The notes under the pieces: generated by a model
Told to the model about the DNA's origin: nothing
What the model saw: the letters and a program-made list of their open reading frames with translations, nothing else
Databases searched by the model: none
Translations under genes and position numbers: made by a program
Shown: piece after piece, positions 16,514-24,783 of the stretch
Position numbering within the stretch: the first letter of the stretch is position 1
How the letters are laid out: every line of letters begins with the position of its first letter
Assembly: GCA_947493455.1 (NCBI GenBank)
Contig: CANLRB010000007.1
Location: forward strand, 124,001 to 188,000
Source of the DNA: an uncultured Pseudoalteromonas sp.
Lineage (GTDB): Bacteria > Pseudomonadota > Gammaproteobacteria > Enterobacterales > Alteromonadaceae
Reading direction: 5' to 3'
DNA length: 64,000 nucleotides

Positions 16514-17494
16514 TTAATCTTCAGGTACCATAGAAATTGCCTGTTCAAGCAATTCAATTTGCGTGTCTTTTTTATGGCCGTTTTCAGATAAATGACGGCG
16601 GTATGCTCTCGCTCCTGGCATACCTTGAAAAATGCCCAGCATATGACGGACAACTTGCCAAAATGTCGCCCCTTTGGTCATTTCACTTTCAATATAATCA
16701 AACATACTTCGCACCACTTGGTGGCGGGTCGGTATTGGTTGCGATGAGTTGTTATAAATCAATTGGTCCACTTGCGATAACATATAGGGGTTCGTATAAG
16801 CCTCTCTACCAATCATAACACCATCAAGATGCTGCAAATGAACTAAACTATCTTCAAGCGTTTTAATTCCGCCATTAATTGAAATATGACAATTGGCGTA
16901 GTCTTTTTTAAGCTGATAAACACGCTCATAATCAAGCGGCGGAATTTCTCTATTTTCTTTTGGACTTAAACCTTGTAGCCACGCTTTTCGAGCATGAATA
17001 ATAAAATCGTGACAACCAATTTCAATGTTTGCCTCAATTAAATCGCATAAAAACGCGTAAGAATCTTGCTCGTCAATACCGATGCGTGTTTTTACTGTAA
17101 CAGGCATTTCAGTTTGCGTTTTCATCGCACTGATACAATCAGCAACAAGTTTTGGTTCTGCCATCAAACAAGCACCAAATCGGCCATTTTGCACGCGATC
17201 AGATGGGCAGCCAACATTTAAATTAATCTCTTGATAACCGCGTTCATCAGCGCGTTTTGCGCACTCAGCAAGTGCCACCGGATCAGAGCCTCCTAATTGA
17301 AGCGCAACCGGCTGCTCATGTTCATTGAAGTGAAGGTAGTCGCCCTTACCGTGAATAATCGCACCCGTTGTAATCATTTCAGTATAAAGCACCGAGTGAC
17401 GGGTCATTTTACGGTGAAACGTACGACAGTGGCGATCGGTCCAATCCAGCATGGGTGCCACGGAGAATCTGCGATTTAATTTTTTTTCAGCCAA
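16514..17494 (-). CDS. dusA: tRNA-dihydrouridine synthase A
   Basis: A 326-residue FMN enzyme that reduces uridines 20/20a in the D-loop of tRNA to dihydrouridine. The TIM-barrel opening [19 protein letters not shown], the active-site [11 protein letters not shown] with catalytic C96, [17 protein letters not shown] and [10 protein letters not shown] all fit the DusA subgroup, as does the length. In E. coli dusA (yjbN) lies close to zur; here the arabinose-lipid cluster lies between dusA and zur. A weak ribosome-binding region precedes the ATG. Confidence 0.96.
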   Translation of the reverse strand: MAEKKLNRRFSVAPMLDWTDRHCRTFHRKMTRHSVLYTEMITTGAIIHGKGDYLHFNEHEQPVALQLGGSDPVALAECAKRADERGYQEINLNVGCPSDRVQNGRFGACLMAEPKLVADCISAMKTQTEMPVTVKTRIGIDEQDSYAFLCDLIEANIEIGCHDFIIHARKAWLQGLSPKENREIPPLDYERVYQLKKDYANCHISINGGIKTLEDSLVHLQHLDGVMIGREAYTNPYMLSQVDQLIYNNSSQPIPTRHQVVRSMFDYIESEMTKGATFWQVVRHMLGIFQGMPGARAYRRHLSENGHKKDTQIELLEQAISMVPED

Positions 17495-18035
17495 AACAAC
17501 AAACCTTCATTTAAAATCATAAGCCTATAGATTTTATCTATTCACCCACAATTAAGATTAATAACCCTAATTAACTCCTCAGGCCGCCATAGTGAAATTA
17601 CTTCGCCCAGAGCGGGATACATACTAACTAGGAATAAAATGGCGTATTATACCATCTCCAAACAAACAAATAAAAATGCAATCGCATATCGCGCATAGCT
17701 CAGAACTAAAGAGTCTACTATTAAAGTTTTAGTCATTCGAACTTTTAAACTTATTGCGATACTTTCCCGCTCTCACATACGTAATACGTTGTAAATCAAT
17801 TTTAAATTGACTCGCCATCAGTGCAACTCATGGCATTTAAATCATAAATGAAGCTATGCGACAGGAATGTTAAATTCGGCAAAAAATGAGCGCCCTATTT
17901 GAAGCTTGATATAGGGCACAATAAATTGAAACATAAGAGTCTACGTGTTCATGCCATTTAGATACAGTAACCATAGTCATATAATGCTAGGCTACTGTAT
18001 CAACTTTTTCACATTTGAACGAAAAAGCTCATTAA
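17495..18035. other. Intergenic region with a long inverted repeat
   Basis: About 540 bases without a recognisable gene. The dusA promoter must be here. Near the far end GATACAGTA (17961-17969) is repeated inverted as TACTGTATC (17993-18001), forming a 9-bp stem with a 23-base loop, just after the stop of the GT-C gene on the minus strand. No T-run follows, so it is either an imperfect terminator or a protein-binding palindrome. Confidence 0.5.
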
Positions 18036-19499
18036 CTAATTGTAGCAGTTATAATTTTTAGTACGGTATTTGTCCAAAACGTATTCCCGTAACTCATCAG
18101 AAACCGCATTAACATATTTATTATGTGCGACTTTATATTCTTTAGCTAAATAATTGATCAGTTGTTCTTGTGTTAAACTTGGCGAAAACCAAAACTCACA
18201 ATCTTGACCATCCAAGGATGCAATAAATTCTGCCACGTTCTTCTTTTTAGCATATGGCATCATAGGTATTCGCTGAAAACGTGCGCTCGGATAGTTTGAG
18301 TTAAATTCTGAGATAGCAACATAAGGACCAAATGGAAACGTTTTGTGCTCCTGACCGATCGGAATAACAATCTTACCTCGGGCATTTTGTTGAAAGTGTA
18401 TATAGCTATTTACAGCGCCTTGATCAACCATACCTAGTACTGCGATTTGCTTTAGTTTATTTGGCACAACGACACTACTTGCTACAAATGAGATAGCAAT
18501 CATACTTACCACCCAAACAGCGTTCAGTCTATCAATCTCATTTTTCCAGAAAATAAGAAAACCTATACATATCAAGGATAAACCAAACCCAACTAAACGA
18601 ATACTAAATAAATCATATTGAATTAAAGATCTCATTAGGAAACAAATAATCAGATAACCAATTCCCATAGAGACAAAGAAAAGTGCCCACGAAGGCTTAG
18701 TGAATTTAAAAATAGACACTATCTCAATTTTCTTATACTTCACTATTAATAAAGGCAGCAAAAACAACCCAAATGCGATGAGCATTTTAGTCAAGCCAAG
18801 TGCAAATGCACTCACCAACACAGTGAAACTTTCTGGCGCAGCGATTCGCTCCATATCATAGGATGCGGCAAAAACCTTATATGCGACAAAAATAAACCCA
18901 CATAACGCAAACGGAATTAACAATTTAAGAGTGTGCCGACCAACGACAAAGTAAGAACAAATAAAAATTACGACCGAAAACGGCGCAAAAGAGAAACGAG
19001 AGAAACAACCTATGATAATAGAAATAAATACAATTAGTAATGTCGTTATTGTAGTCTTTTGTGTAGATTTAATACGATGTAAGGCGCACAAATACAGCGA
19101 AAGGGAAAGTAACACTGCATTCTCACTCCATGTATAGGTCGCCACATACAAATTAAATGGTACAAAGACTGCTAACAGCGCTAACTTTCTTGATGCAAAT
19201 ATTTTTACAAAAATAAAATAGAAACAGAGTAAAGCAAAAGCATTAAACAGCTTACTTGCCAAAAACAAGTTGTCATTCGTGATATAAGAAAACAACTTAA
19301 TAAAAGCGGGGTAACCACAGGCAAAAACACCATAAAACTCGCCATTTTTAGAGCACAGAGCGCCTGCATTGCCAATATCAGCCATAATCAAATAATTCAC
19401 ACTATCAGGCGATAAAAACCCAATCGCCAAAGCATAAATAACGATAAATGCAATCACACCTGCAAATAAAATGTCATATTTGTAGATACTTGCTTTCAT
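18036..19499 (-). CDS. Predicted GT-C type membrane glycosyltransferase (candidate arabinosyltransferase)
   Basis: A 487-residue polytopic inner-membrane protein with about ten hydrophobic spans in residues 8-345 and a soluble C-terminal part (about 365-487), expected in the periplasm. The loop after the first span holds SPDSVNYLIMA, matching the position and acidic character of the catalytic aspartate in GT-C glycosyltransferases, which use polyprenyl-phosphate sugars. The gene overlaps the DprE2-like gene by one base and ends the GtrA-DprE1-DprE2 operon, the place of aftA in mycobacteria. It therefore probably transfers arabinofuranose to an unknown envelope acceptor. Sequence similarity to AftA or TfpW cannot be judged by eye. 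Confidence 0.65.
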   Translation of the reverse strand: MKASIYKYDILFAGVIAFIVIYALAIGFLSPDSVNYLIMADIGNAGALCSKNGEFYGVFACGYPAFIKLFSYITNDNLFLASKLFNAFALLCFYFIFVKIFASRKLALLAVFVPFNLYVATYTWSENAVLLSLSLYLCALHRIKSTQKTTITTLLIVFISIIIGCFSRFSFAPFSVVIFICSYFVVGRHTLKLLIPFALCGFIFVAYKVFAASYDMERIAAPESFTVLVSAFALGLTKMLIAFGLFLLPLLIVKYKKIEIVSIFKFTKPSWALFFVSMGIGYLIICFLMRSLIQYDLFSIRLVGFGLSLICIGFLIFWKNEIDRLNAVWVVSMIAISFVASSVVVPNKLKQIAVLGMVDQGAVNSYIHFQQNARGKIVIPIGQEHKTFPFGPYVAISEFNSNYPSARFQRIPMMPYAKKKNVAEFIASLDGQDCEFWFSPSLTQEQLINYLAKEYKVAHNKYVNAVSDELREYVLDKYRTKNYNCYN

Positions 19500-20242
19500 T
19501 ACAATGACACTTTATTAAAAATAAATTTAGGTACACTCTTAATAATGCTCATGATCGCAAACCAAAAACTTGGAGCATATGAAAAGTTACTTTTTTTATT
19601 AATTCGATTATAAATTAACTTAGCTACTTGTTCTGGTTGAGCCCATAATGCACTTTTCTTAAACTCAGCCGTCATTGGGGTATCTACGAAACCCGGTTTA
19701 ATATCGAGTACATGAATATTTGATTTATGCATTCGTTGTGCAAGTCCCTGCAAGAATGTTGAGACCATTCCTTTTGCTGCACCATAAACATAATTTGACT
19801 GACGCCCTCTATCTCCAGCAACACTTGTTATGACAGTGATATTACCGGTAGCCTGGGTTTCCATTTTATTTGCAACAAGCGTCAACAATGATACAACACT
19901 AACACCATTAGTGTTGATCTCCTCTACGGCTTTATTTACGTCTTTCTGACAGAGGTCTTGATCTGGAAGACTGCCATACGCAATTAAAAAAACATCAACG
20001 GTTCCCAACGTATCAAAGATTTGATCGACACATTGTGGCTGACTCTCGATTTCATTTGCAGAAAAACTAGCTTGATGTACAGAATTTGCACCTCGTACTA
20101 ACAAGTCTTGGCGAATAATATCCAGTTTTTCTTGGTTTCTTGCTAATAAAAAAAGATTTGCTTTGTCTTCAGCATAACGTTGTGCTACTGCTTCCGCCAT
20201 CGCAGAGGTCGCACCAACTATTACTACATTGTTCACAATCAT
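19499..20242 (-). CDS. Short-chain dehydrogenase, DprE2-like (decaprenylphosphoryl-2-keto-erythro-pentose reductase)
   Basis: A 247-residue SDR-fold oxidoreductase. In mycobacteria DprE2 uses NADH to reduce the 2-keto intermediate made by DprE1, giving polyprenyl-phosphoryl-D-arabinose. The nucleotide loop is VIVGATSAMAEAVAQRYA (7-24), the catalytic set is S140, Y153 and K157, and TSVAGDRGRQSNYVYGAAKG is very typical of DprE2. The PGFVDTPMT substrate loop is present and the C-terminus is hydrophobic, suggesting membrane association. The start overlaps the end of the DprE1-like gene by four bases. DprE1 and DprE2 work as a pair, so adjacency is strong support. Confidence 0.85.
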   Translation of the reverse strand: MIVNNVVIVGATSAMAEAVAQRYAEDKANLFLLARNQEKLDIIRQDLLVRGANSVHQASFSANEIESQPQCVDQIFDTLGTVDVFLIAYGSLPDQDLCQKDVNKAVEEINTNGVSVVSLLTLVANKMETQATGNITVITSVAGDRGRQSNYVYGAAKGMVSTFLQGLAQRMHKSNIHVLDIKPGFVDTPMTAEFKKSALWAQPEQVAKLIYNRINKKSNFSYAPSFWFAIMSIIKSVPKFIFNKVSL

Positions 20243-21528
20243 AGTCCTATTCGTTTAGATTGCAGCGAATTATACGACTCTAATGTACCGTAATTATCCC
20301 TGACCTTTTGAAATTGCTCCCATCGCGGGTAGCCCGTTTTAAATGTCGATTCTGACATTCTCGCATCTTTAGCTAAATAAAGGCGACCTTTATATTTCTT
20401 AACAATATCATCTAGTTTGTTCAAAAAAGGAAATAGAGAATCAGATATTTTAAAATCTAACGCCAACGTAAATCCTTCCATCGGAAAAGAAAGCGGTGAG
20501 TTATTTTCTTTACCAAATATTTTTAAAACAGCTAAAAAGGAACCTTGCTTAGATGACACTATTGCTTTTAATATCTCGCTTAACCCTTCGTAGCCAGCTT
20601 CTTTAGGGATCACAAACTGATATTGTGTAAACCCGTTTTTCCCATACATACGATTCCAATTATTTATCCCATCTAACGGATAGAAAAACGGATCATAATG
20701 GAGAAAGTCATTCGTCTCCCTATTCCTAATACGATGATAATAAAGGAAGTTAAATGATTGAATGCTGTACTTATTTAATAATTGCGATGGTAAATTACAT
20801 GGTATCGTTAATTTACCGCTTTGATGCACTTCAAGACTCCCTTGTTCAGCGTGCTCACCTAACATCACCAGTGAACGCCCAAACTCAGCCCCATCAGATA
20901 AACAATCAATCCACGCGACTGAATAGGTCGAACTCTGATGCTCTTCAAATACAGCCAATGTGTCTTTTAAATTATTAGTTTTTATAGTTTTTTGTTTTAT
21001 ATAGGCGCTTTTAACTTTTCTGAGCTGAATGGTCGCGTTAACGATCATCCCTGTTAATCCCATTCCGCCACATGTGGCATAAAATAGTTCGGAGTTAACT
21101 TCTCGCGAACATTGAACTTCTTGGTTATTTATCACTAGAGTGATTGATTGCACAAATTCACTAAAACACCCATCAATATGATGGTTTTTACCATGTACAT
21201 CACTTGCTATTGCTCCCCCTACAGAGACAAATTTAGTCCCTGGGGTCACTTGTAAAAACCAACCTTGCGGTACAAATATACGAAGGATTTCATCAAGTGA
21301 CACACCTGCATCACAGGTCAAGAGCCCTTTATCTTTATCGAATGCTATAAAGTGCTTAAGTTTTTTTGAAGTCACTACAGCAGAAGCTAGCGCACTGTCA
21401 CCATAACTTCGCCCTAATCCACGAGGAATATATGATTTGAACTCGAGTACTGGTAATTCTTCTTTGCTGGGTGTTTTAACATCTGCGTGTACATAGGGGT
21501 ATTGCCCCCAACTCGTTAACTTGTCCAT
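20239..21528 (-). CDS. FAD-dependent oxidase, DprE1-like (decaprenylphosphoryl-beta-D-ribose oxidase)
   Basis: A 429-residue VAO/PCMH-fold flavoenzyme. In Mycobacterium tuberculosis DprE1 oxidises the 2'-OH of decaprenylphosphoryl-ribose, the first step of epimerisation to arabinose. FAD-binding motifs are RGLGRSYGD (36-44) and VGGAIASDVHGKNHH (103-117). The C-terminal GRLYLAKDARMS carries K387, aligning with catalytic K418 of the mycobacterial enzyme, and GYPRWEQF follows. The position of mycobacterial C387 is an alanine here (A356). I chose the ATG at 21528, two bases after the gtrA stop; a TTG at 21534 would overlap gtrA by four bases. Confidence 0.88.
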   Translation of the reverse strand: MDKLTSWGQYPYVHADVKTPSKEELPVLEFKSYIPRGLGRSYGDSALASAVVTSKKLKHFIAFDKDKGLLTCDAGVSLDEILRIFVPQGWFLQVTPGTKFVSVGGAIASDVHGKNHHIDGCFSEFVQSITLVINNQEVQCSREVNSELFYATCGGMGLTGMIVNATIQLRKVKSAYIKQKTIKTNNLKDTLAVFEEHQSSTYSVAWIDCLSDGAEFGRSLVMLGEHAEQGSLEVHQSGKLTIPCNLPSQLLNKYSIQSFNFLYYHRIRNRETNDFLHYDPFFYPLDGINNWNRMYGKNGFTQYQFVIPKEAGYEGLSEILKAIVSSKQGSFLAVLKIFGKENNSPLSFPMEGFTLALDFKISDSLFPFLNKLDDIVKKYKGRLYLAKDARMSESTFKTGYPRWEQFQKVRDNYGTLESYNSLQSKRIGL

Positions 21529-21530
21529 AC

Positions 21531-21926
21531 TCAACGCTCTACAAATACATATTTTTTATCAAGTGAATATTTGACTATATAACCTACGCTTAAACCAATC
21601 ACGGCACCGACATACCGCATAAACTTAGTTTCAAACCAGTAGTCAAATGCAAATTCCGTTACCCAAAAAATAACCGTAGTCGCAAGGCCCATACAGCTAT
21701 ATAACAAAAAAACTTTAAAATCTGATTCTTCTGCAGCCGTTTGATATTTGAAGATATATTTTTTATCAAGTATGTACTTAACAATTAAACCCACTAAAGT
21801 ACCAAAAAAAATACTAACAGCTAAACGAAATGATTCAGTGTAAAGTTGGTAGCTTATCTCTTGCGTTGCCAAGTTTGAAATAGTGGCAATTGCAGCGAAA
21901 ATAACATAAAGTAAGCCGATTTTCAT
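21531..21926 (-). CDS. GtrA family membrane protein
   Basis: A 131-residue protein with four hydrophobic spans (about 5-25, 34-54, 68-90, 100-118) and the repeated loop signature KYxLDKKYxF (KYILDKKYIF near 50-59 and KYSLDKKYVF near 119-128). GtrA proteins are thought to move or present polyprenyl-phosphate sugars across the inner membrane. In mycobacteria the GtrA-like Rv3789 stands right before dprE1 and is implicated in the same arabinose-lipid pathway. Here too it is the first gene of the minus-strand operon, ending two bases before the DprE1-like start. Confidence 0.88.
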   Translation of the reverse strand: MKIGLLYVIFAAIATISNLATQEISYQLYTESFRLAVSIFFGTLVGLIVKYILDKKYIFKYQTAAEESDFKVFLLYSCMGLATTVIFWVTEFAFDYWFETKFMRYVGAVIGLSVGYIVKYSLDKKYVFVER

Positions 21927-21970
21927 AAACGAACAAAATTAAATTTTAATAGTCGGATAATATCGTAAAA
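21927..21970. promoter_or_regulatory. 44-base divergent promoter region of the arabinose-lipid cluster
   Basis: Only 44 very AT-rich bases separate the divergent gtrA and UbiA-type genes. Promoters for both directions must overlap here or extend into the coding sequences. GGATAATAT just before the UbiA-type start could serve as a -10 element only for a more downstream start. No strong ribosome-binding site precedes the plus-strand ATG. Confidence 0.35.
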
Positions 21971-22822
21971 ATGCGTCAAAAAGTATCTATTTTAGCAATC
22001 TTTAGGCTCATGAGGCCTAAACAATGGATTAAGAACTCTTTTGTATTAGCTCCCCTTGTTTTTTCGGGCGCTTTTACAGAGATAATTTCTATACAACATG
22101 CATTTATCGCGTTTTTCTTATTTTGTTTAGCTTCGTCAGCAACCTATGTTCTGAATGATTACAAAGACATTGAAAACGACAAACTGCACCCAGAAAAATC
22201 TAAAAAACGACCATTGGCGTCTGGCGAAGTATCAAAAATGCAAGCAAAGATACTAATGGGTATTTTGTATACCACCGTTTTTGTATTTGCGCCCTTTTTT
22301 CCAAAATTAATCGCCGTGATTACCGGATATCTAGTATTAAACATCGCCTACACCTTTTATTTAAAGCATCAACCAGTGCTGGATATATTTACAATCGCAA
22401 CAGGATTTGTTTTACGTGTTTATGCTGGCGCAGTCGCACTCAGTGTTCCTTTGTCATCTTGGATGTTTATAACCACATTATCTCTGGCGCTTTATTTGGC
22501 AGCAATCAAGCGACGACAAGAACTAGCTAAAAGTGGTAAGCAGGCACGCAGCGTTCTTCAGCACTATACCGTCTCATTAGTCGATAAATATGCGGAAATG
22601 TCTGCGACCTGCGCTATTTTATTCTACAGCTTATATGTAATTTCAGATAAACCTGATCTCGTTTACACTATTCCATTCGTTTTATTTGGTCTTTATAGGT
22701 ACTGGTTTGTCGTGGATAGTAAAGGAGGAGGTGAATCTCCGACCGATGCACTATTCGCCGACACTCAGTTACAGCTGGCAATTATAGGCTGGGTTATCGC
22801 CTGTGCTTATTCGTTCTTTTAA
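21971..22822 (+). CDS. UbiA-family decaprenyl-phosphate phosphoribosyltransferase homologue
   Basis: A 283-residue integral membrane prenyltransferase-fold protein with about eight spans. The first Asp-rich motif is N62-D63-x2-D66-x3-D70 (LNDYKDIENDKLHPEKSKKR), followed by PLASGE. The second is in the HQPVLDIFTIATGFVLRVYAG region. This motif set matches the Rv3806c-type enzymes, which attach 5-phosphoribose from PRPP to polyprenyl phosphate, more than ubiquinone or haem prenyltransferases. The neighbourhood of DprE1/DprE2 homologues and a PAP2-like phosphatase supports this. It begins the plus-strand half of the cluster. Confidence 0.82.
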   Translation: MRQKVSILAIFRLMRPKQWIKNSFVLAPLVFSGAFTEIISIQHAFIAFFLFCLASSATYVLNDYKDIENDKLHPEKSKKRPLASGEVSKMQAKILMGILYTTVFVFAPFFPKLIAVITGYLVLNIAYTFYLKHQPVLDIFTIATGFVLRVYAGAVALSVPLSSWMFITTLSLALYLAAIKRRQELAKSGKQARSVLQHYTVSLVDKYAEMSATCAILFYSLYVISDKPDLVYTIPFVLFGLYRYWFVVDSKGGGESPTDALFADTQLQLAIIGWVIACAYSFF

Positions 22823-22834
22823 AATGAGAAAAAA

Positions 22835-23254
22835 ATGGACATTAGTTATATAGTTACACCTTTTTTTGCATGGTTCGTCGCAGGTTGTAGTAAGTTTTTA
22901 ATTAATACAATTAAAGCAAGACGGTTAGCTTTTGATTTAATCGGATATGGCGGTATGCCAAGCAATCACAGCAGCATTGTAAGTAGCGCTGCTGCAATAA
23001 TTGCATTTAAAGAAGGGTTACAAGAACCAGCATTAGTGGTGGCGATCGCTCTTGCATTTATTGTCATGTTGGACGCAAATAGTTTAAGGCAACAAGTTGG
23101 TAAACACGCTCGCGCTATTAATGAATTAAACTCACACAACAGTAAACTAAAACTCAGAGAACGAATGGGCCACTCTCGAATTGAGATTTTAGCGGGTATT
23201 GTTACTGGAATCGTGTCTGCTTGGATAATCTACGCGCTACACGATTTAATCTAA
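22835..23254 (+). CDS. Divergent PAP2 (DUF212/YuiD-like) family protein, candidate phosphatase
   Basis: A 139-residue membrane protein of the divergent PAP2 family. PAP2-like motifs are GGMPSNHSS (38-46) and GHSRIEI (about 111-117), with hydrophobic spans around them. The arabinose-lipid pathway needs removal of the 5-phosphate from polyprenyl-phosphoryl-5-phosphoribose, done in mycobacteria by the PAP2 protein Rv3807c, encoded beside Rv3806c. Lying 12 bases after the Rv3806c-type gene, this protein is a good candidate for the same step. Catalysis by divergent PAP2 members is not well established, so the assignment rests on context. Confidence 0.75.
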   Translation: MDISYIVTPFFAWFVAGCSKFLINTIKARRLAFDLIGYGGMPSNHSSIVSSAAAIIAFKEGLQEPALVVAIALAFIVMLDANSLRQQVGKHARAINELNSHNSKLKLRERMGHSRIEILAGIVTGIVSAWIIYALHDLI

Positions 23255-23261
23255 CAACGTT

Positions 23262-24167
23262 ATGGGGTCATTGCTAACTTTCTTGAAGCGAGCTTATATG
23301 TTTTGCGCGCTCGCTCTTTTAACGTATGTAATATACAGCAATTACCCCAGCATATTACAAGCTCTTGAGGTTGCAACAAAAGTTGATACGTTAAGCTATG
23401 TTTTAGTACTTTTAGCTGCATCTTTAAGCTTTTTATTTCGTACCATTAGGTGGGTTCTTTTTATTCGAAATAAAGAGTCACAACAACCATTTTATGTTCA
23501 CTCTATTATATATTTATCTGGCTTTGCCTTTACCGCAACCCCAGCAAAAGCAGGTGAATTAATGCGAGGTGTTCAACTTACACAATACAATGTCCCATTT
23601 TCTTTTTCATTCTGTAGCTTTTTTAGCGAAAGACTCCTAGATCTAATTATTGTACTGTGCCTTGCTAGTTACTCTCTCCATTACTTGACGGGTTATTTTA
23701 GTATCGGAGTGTTTACTTGCGCTCTAATTTCACTTCCATTCGTAGCAACGAAGCTGCTCCAAACGAGAATATCAGCTTGGGTCTTTTCATTTTTATCAAA
23801 CATATCATCATTAAGGCGTGATTTAATGCAACTTTGGCAATCACCACTGGTCGTTAAAACAGTTTGTTTAACATTCCTGACTTGGTCTGCACAAGGTTGT
23901 ATTTTGTATTTACTCTTAATTGCGATGGGTTGTGATATTCTTATTCATGAAGCCATAAGCATATATTGCTTAAGTTTACTGGTAGGCGCTGCCACATTGA
24001 TCCCAGGAGGTATCGGTATCACAGAGGCGAGCATGGCGTGGATAATGACCCAATTTGGCATTCCTAAAGAACACGCTATTATGGCCGCATTACTGACTCG
24101 TTCACTCACTTTGTGGCCTGCTATTCTTATTGGTATAGTTTGTACATATATTCTAAGGCGCAAATAA
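23262..24167 (+). CDS. Flippase-like (lysylphosphatidylglycerol synthase TM region, UPF0104) membrane protein
   Basis: A 301-residue polytopic membrane protein with seven or eight spans. Family markers are FRTIRWVLF, the GFAFTATPAKAGELMRGVQL segment (about 87-106), FFSERLLDLI, and LVGAATLIPGGIGITEASM (about 240-258). The family covers LPG synthase membrane parts and AglD-like proteins tied to polyprenyl-linked sugar pathways. Its place at the end of the plus-strand operon, seven bases after the PAP2-like gene, suggests lipid-sugar movement across the membrane. It could instead have an unrelated role. The ATG has no clear ribosome-binding site. Confidence 0.78.
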   Translation: MGSLLTFLKRAYMFCALALLTYVIYSNYPSILQALEVATKVDTLSYVLVLLAASLSFLFRTIRWVLFIRNKESQQPFYVHSIIYLSGFAFTATPAKAGELMRGVQLTQYNVPFSFSFCSFFSERLLDLIIVLCLASYSLHYLTGYFSIGVFTCALISLPFVATKLLQTRISAWVFSFLSNISSLRRDLMQLWQSPLVVKTVCLTFLTWSAQGCILYLLLIAMGCDILIHEAISIYCLSLLVGAATLIPGGIGITEASMAWIMTQFGIPKEHAIMAALLTRSLTLWPAILIGIVCTYILRRK

Positions 24168-24256
24168 TAGCCTCAGTTCCTTCAAAAACTTAGCGTATTC
24201 ACGAGATTATTTTATTTTCTATGTTAAGATAAAATTCTACTGTGAAGGATTTTAAG

Positions 24257-24688
24257 ATGACAATAGACGCTCTCACATTAAAAGCGCAAAAAGTATGTGA
24301 AAATAAAGGCACTCGATTCACACCCATTCGCGAAAAGGTTTTTCGACTGCTCGCTGAAACCACCTCAGGTGTGGGTGCTTACGATCTGCTAGAACAATTA
24401 AAAGTATCTGAACCTAACGCAAAACCTGCTACTATTTATAGAGCACTCGATTTTTTAGCTGACATGGGTTTTATTCACAAAATTGAAAGCACTAATGCAT
24501 TTATGCTGTGCCACCATTTTGAACAATCACACCCTGTGCAGCTGTTAATTTGTGAGCAATGTGGTCACGTTGCTGAGCTTCATTCAAATGTACTCAGCGA
24601 TGAACTGGATCAAAAAGCGAATCAATTAGGTTTTACAATAACCAATCAAACCGTTGAAGCGCGCGGTTTATGTAAAAATTGTCAATAA
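24257..24688 (+). CDS. zur: Zinc uptake regulator Zur (Fur family)
   Basis: A 143-residue winged-helix repressor sensing zinc and usually repressing znu uptake genes. The DNA-recognition segment PNAKPATIYRALDFLADMGF and the metal region are clear: HPVQLLICEQCG and the C-terminal CKNC pair form the structural zinc site, with HH near HHFEQSH. This pattern is more like Zur than Fur, which has a longer HHxHH stretch. I start at the ATG with AAGGA eight bases upstream; an in-frame GTG at 24242 is less supported. Family lengths are 150-170 residues, so it is slightly short. Confidence 0.88.
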   Translation: MTIDALTLKAQKVCENKGTRFTPIREKVFRLLAETTSGVGAYDLLEQLKVSEPNAKPATIYRALDFLADMGFIHKIESTNAFMLCHHFEQSHPVQLLICEQCGHVAELHSNVLSDELDQKANQLGFTITNQTVEARGLCKNCQ

Positions 24689-24783
24689 ACATAATTAAAC
24701 TGATTGGGTTGCAAAAAACGCATTATCTAACTTGAATTAAAGTTAACAAACTAAAATGAGTAATAAGGAATAAACACGCTATT

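Noticed and set aside
24242-24256. GTG start for zur
   Set aside because: The AAGGA site lies inside this extension and is well placed for the ATG at 24257, and family members begin near that residue.
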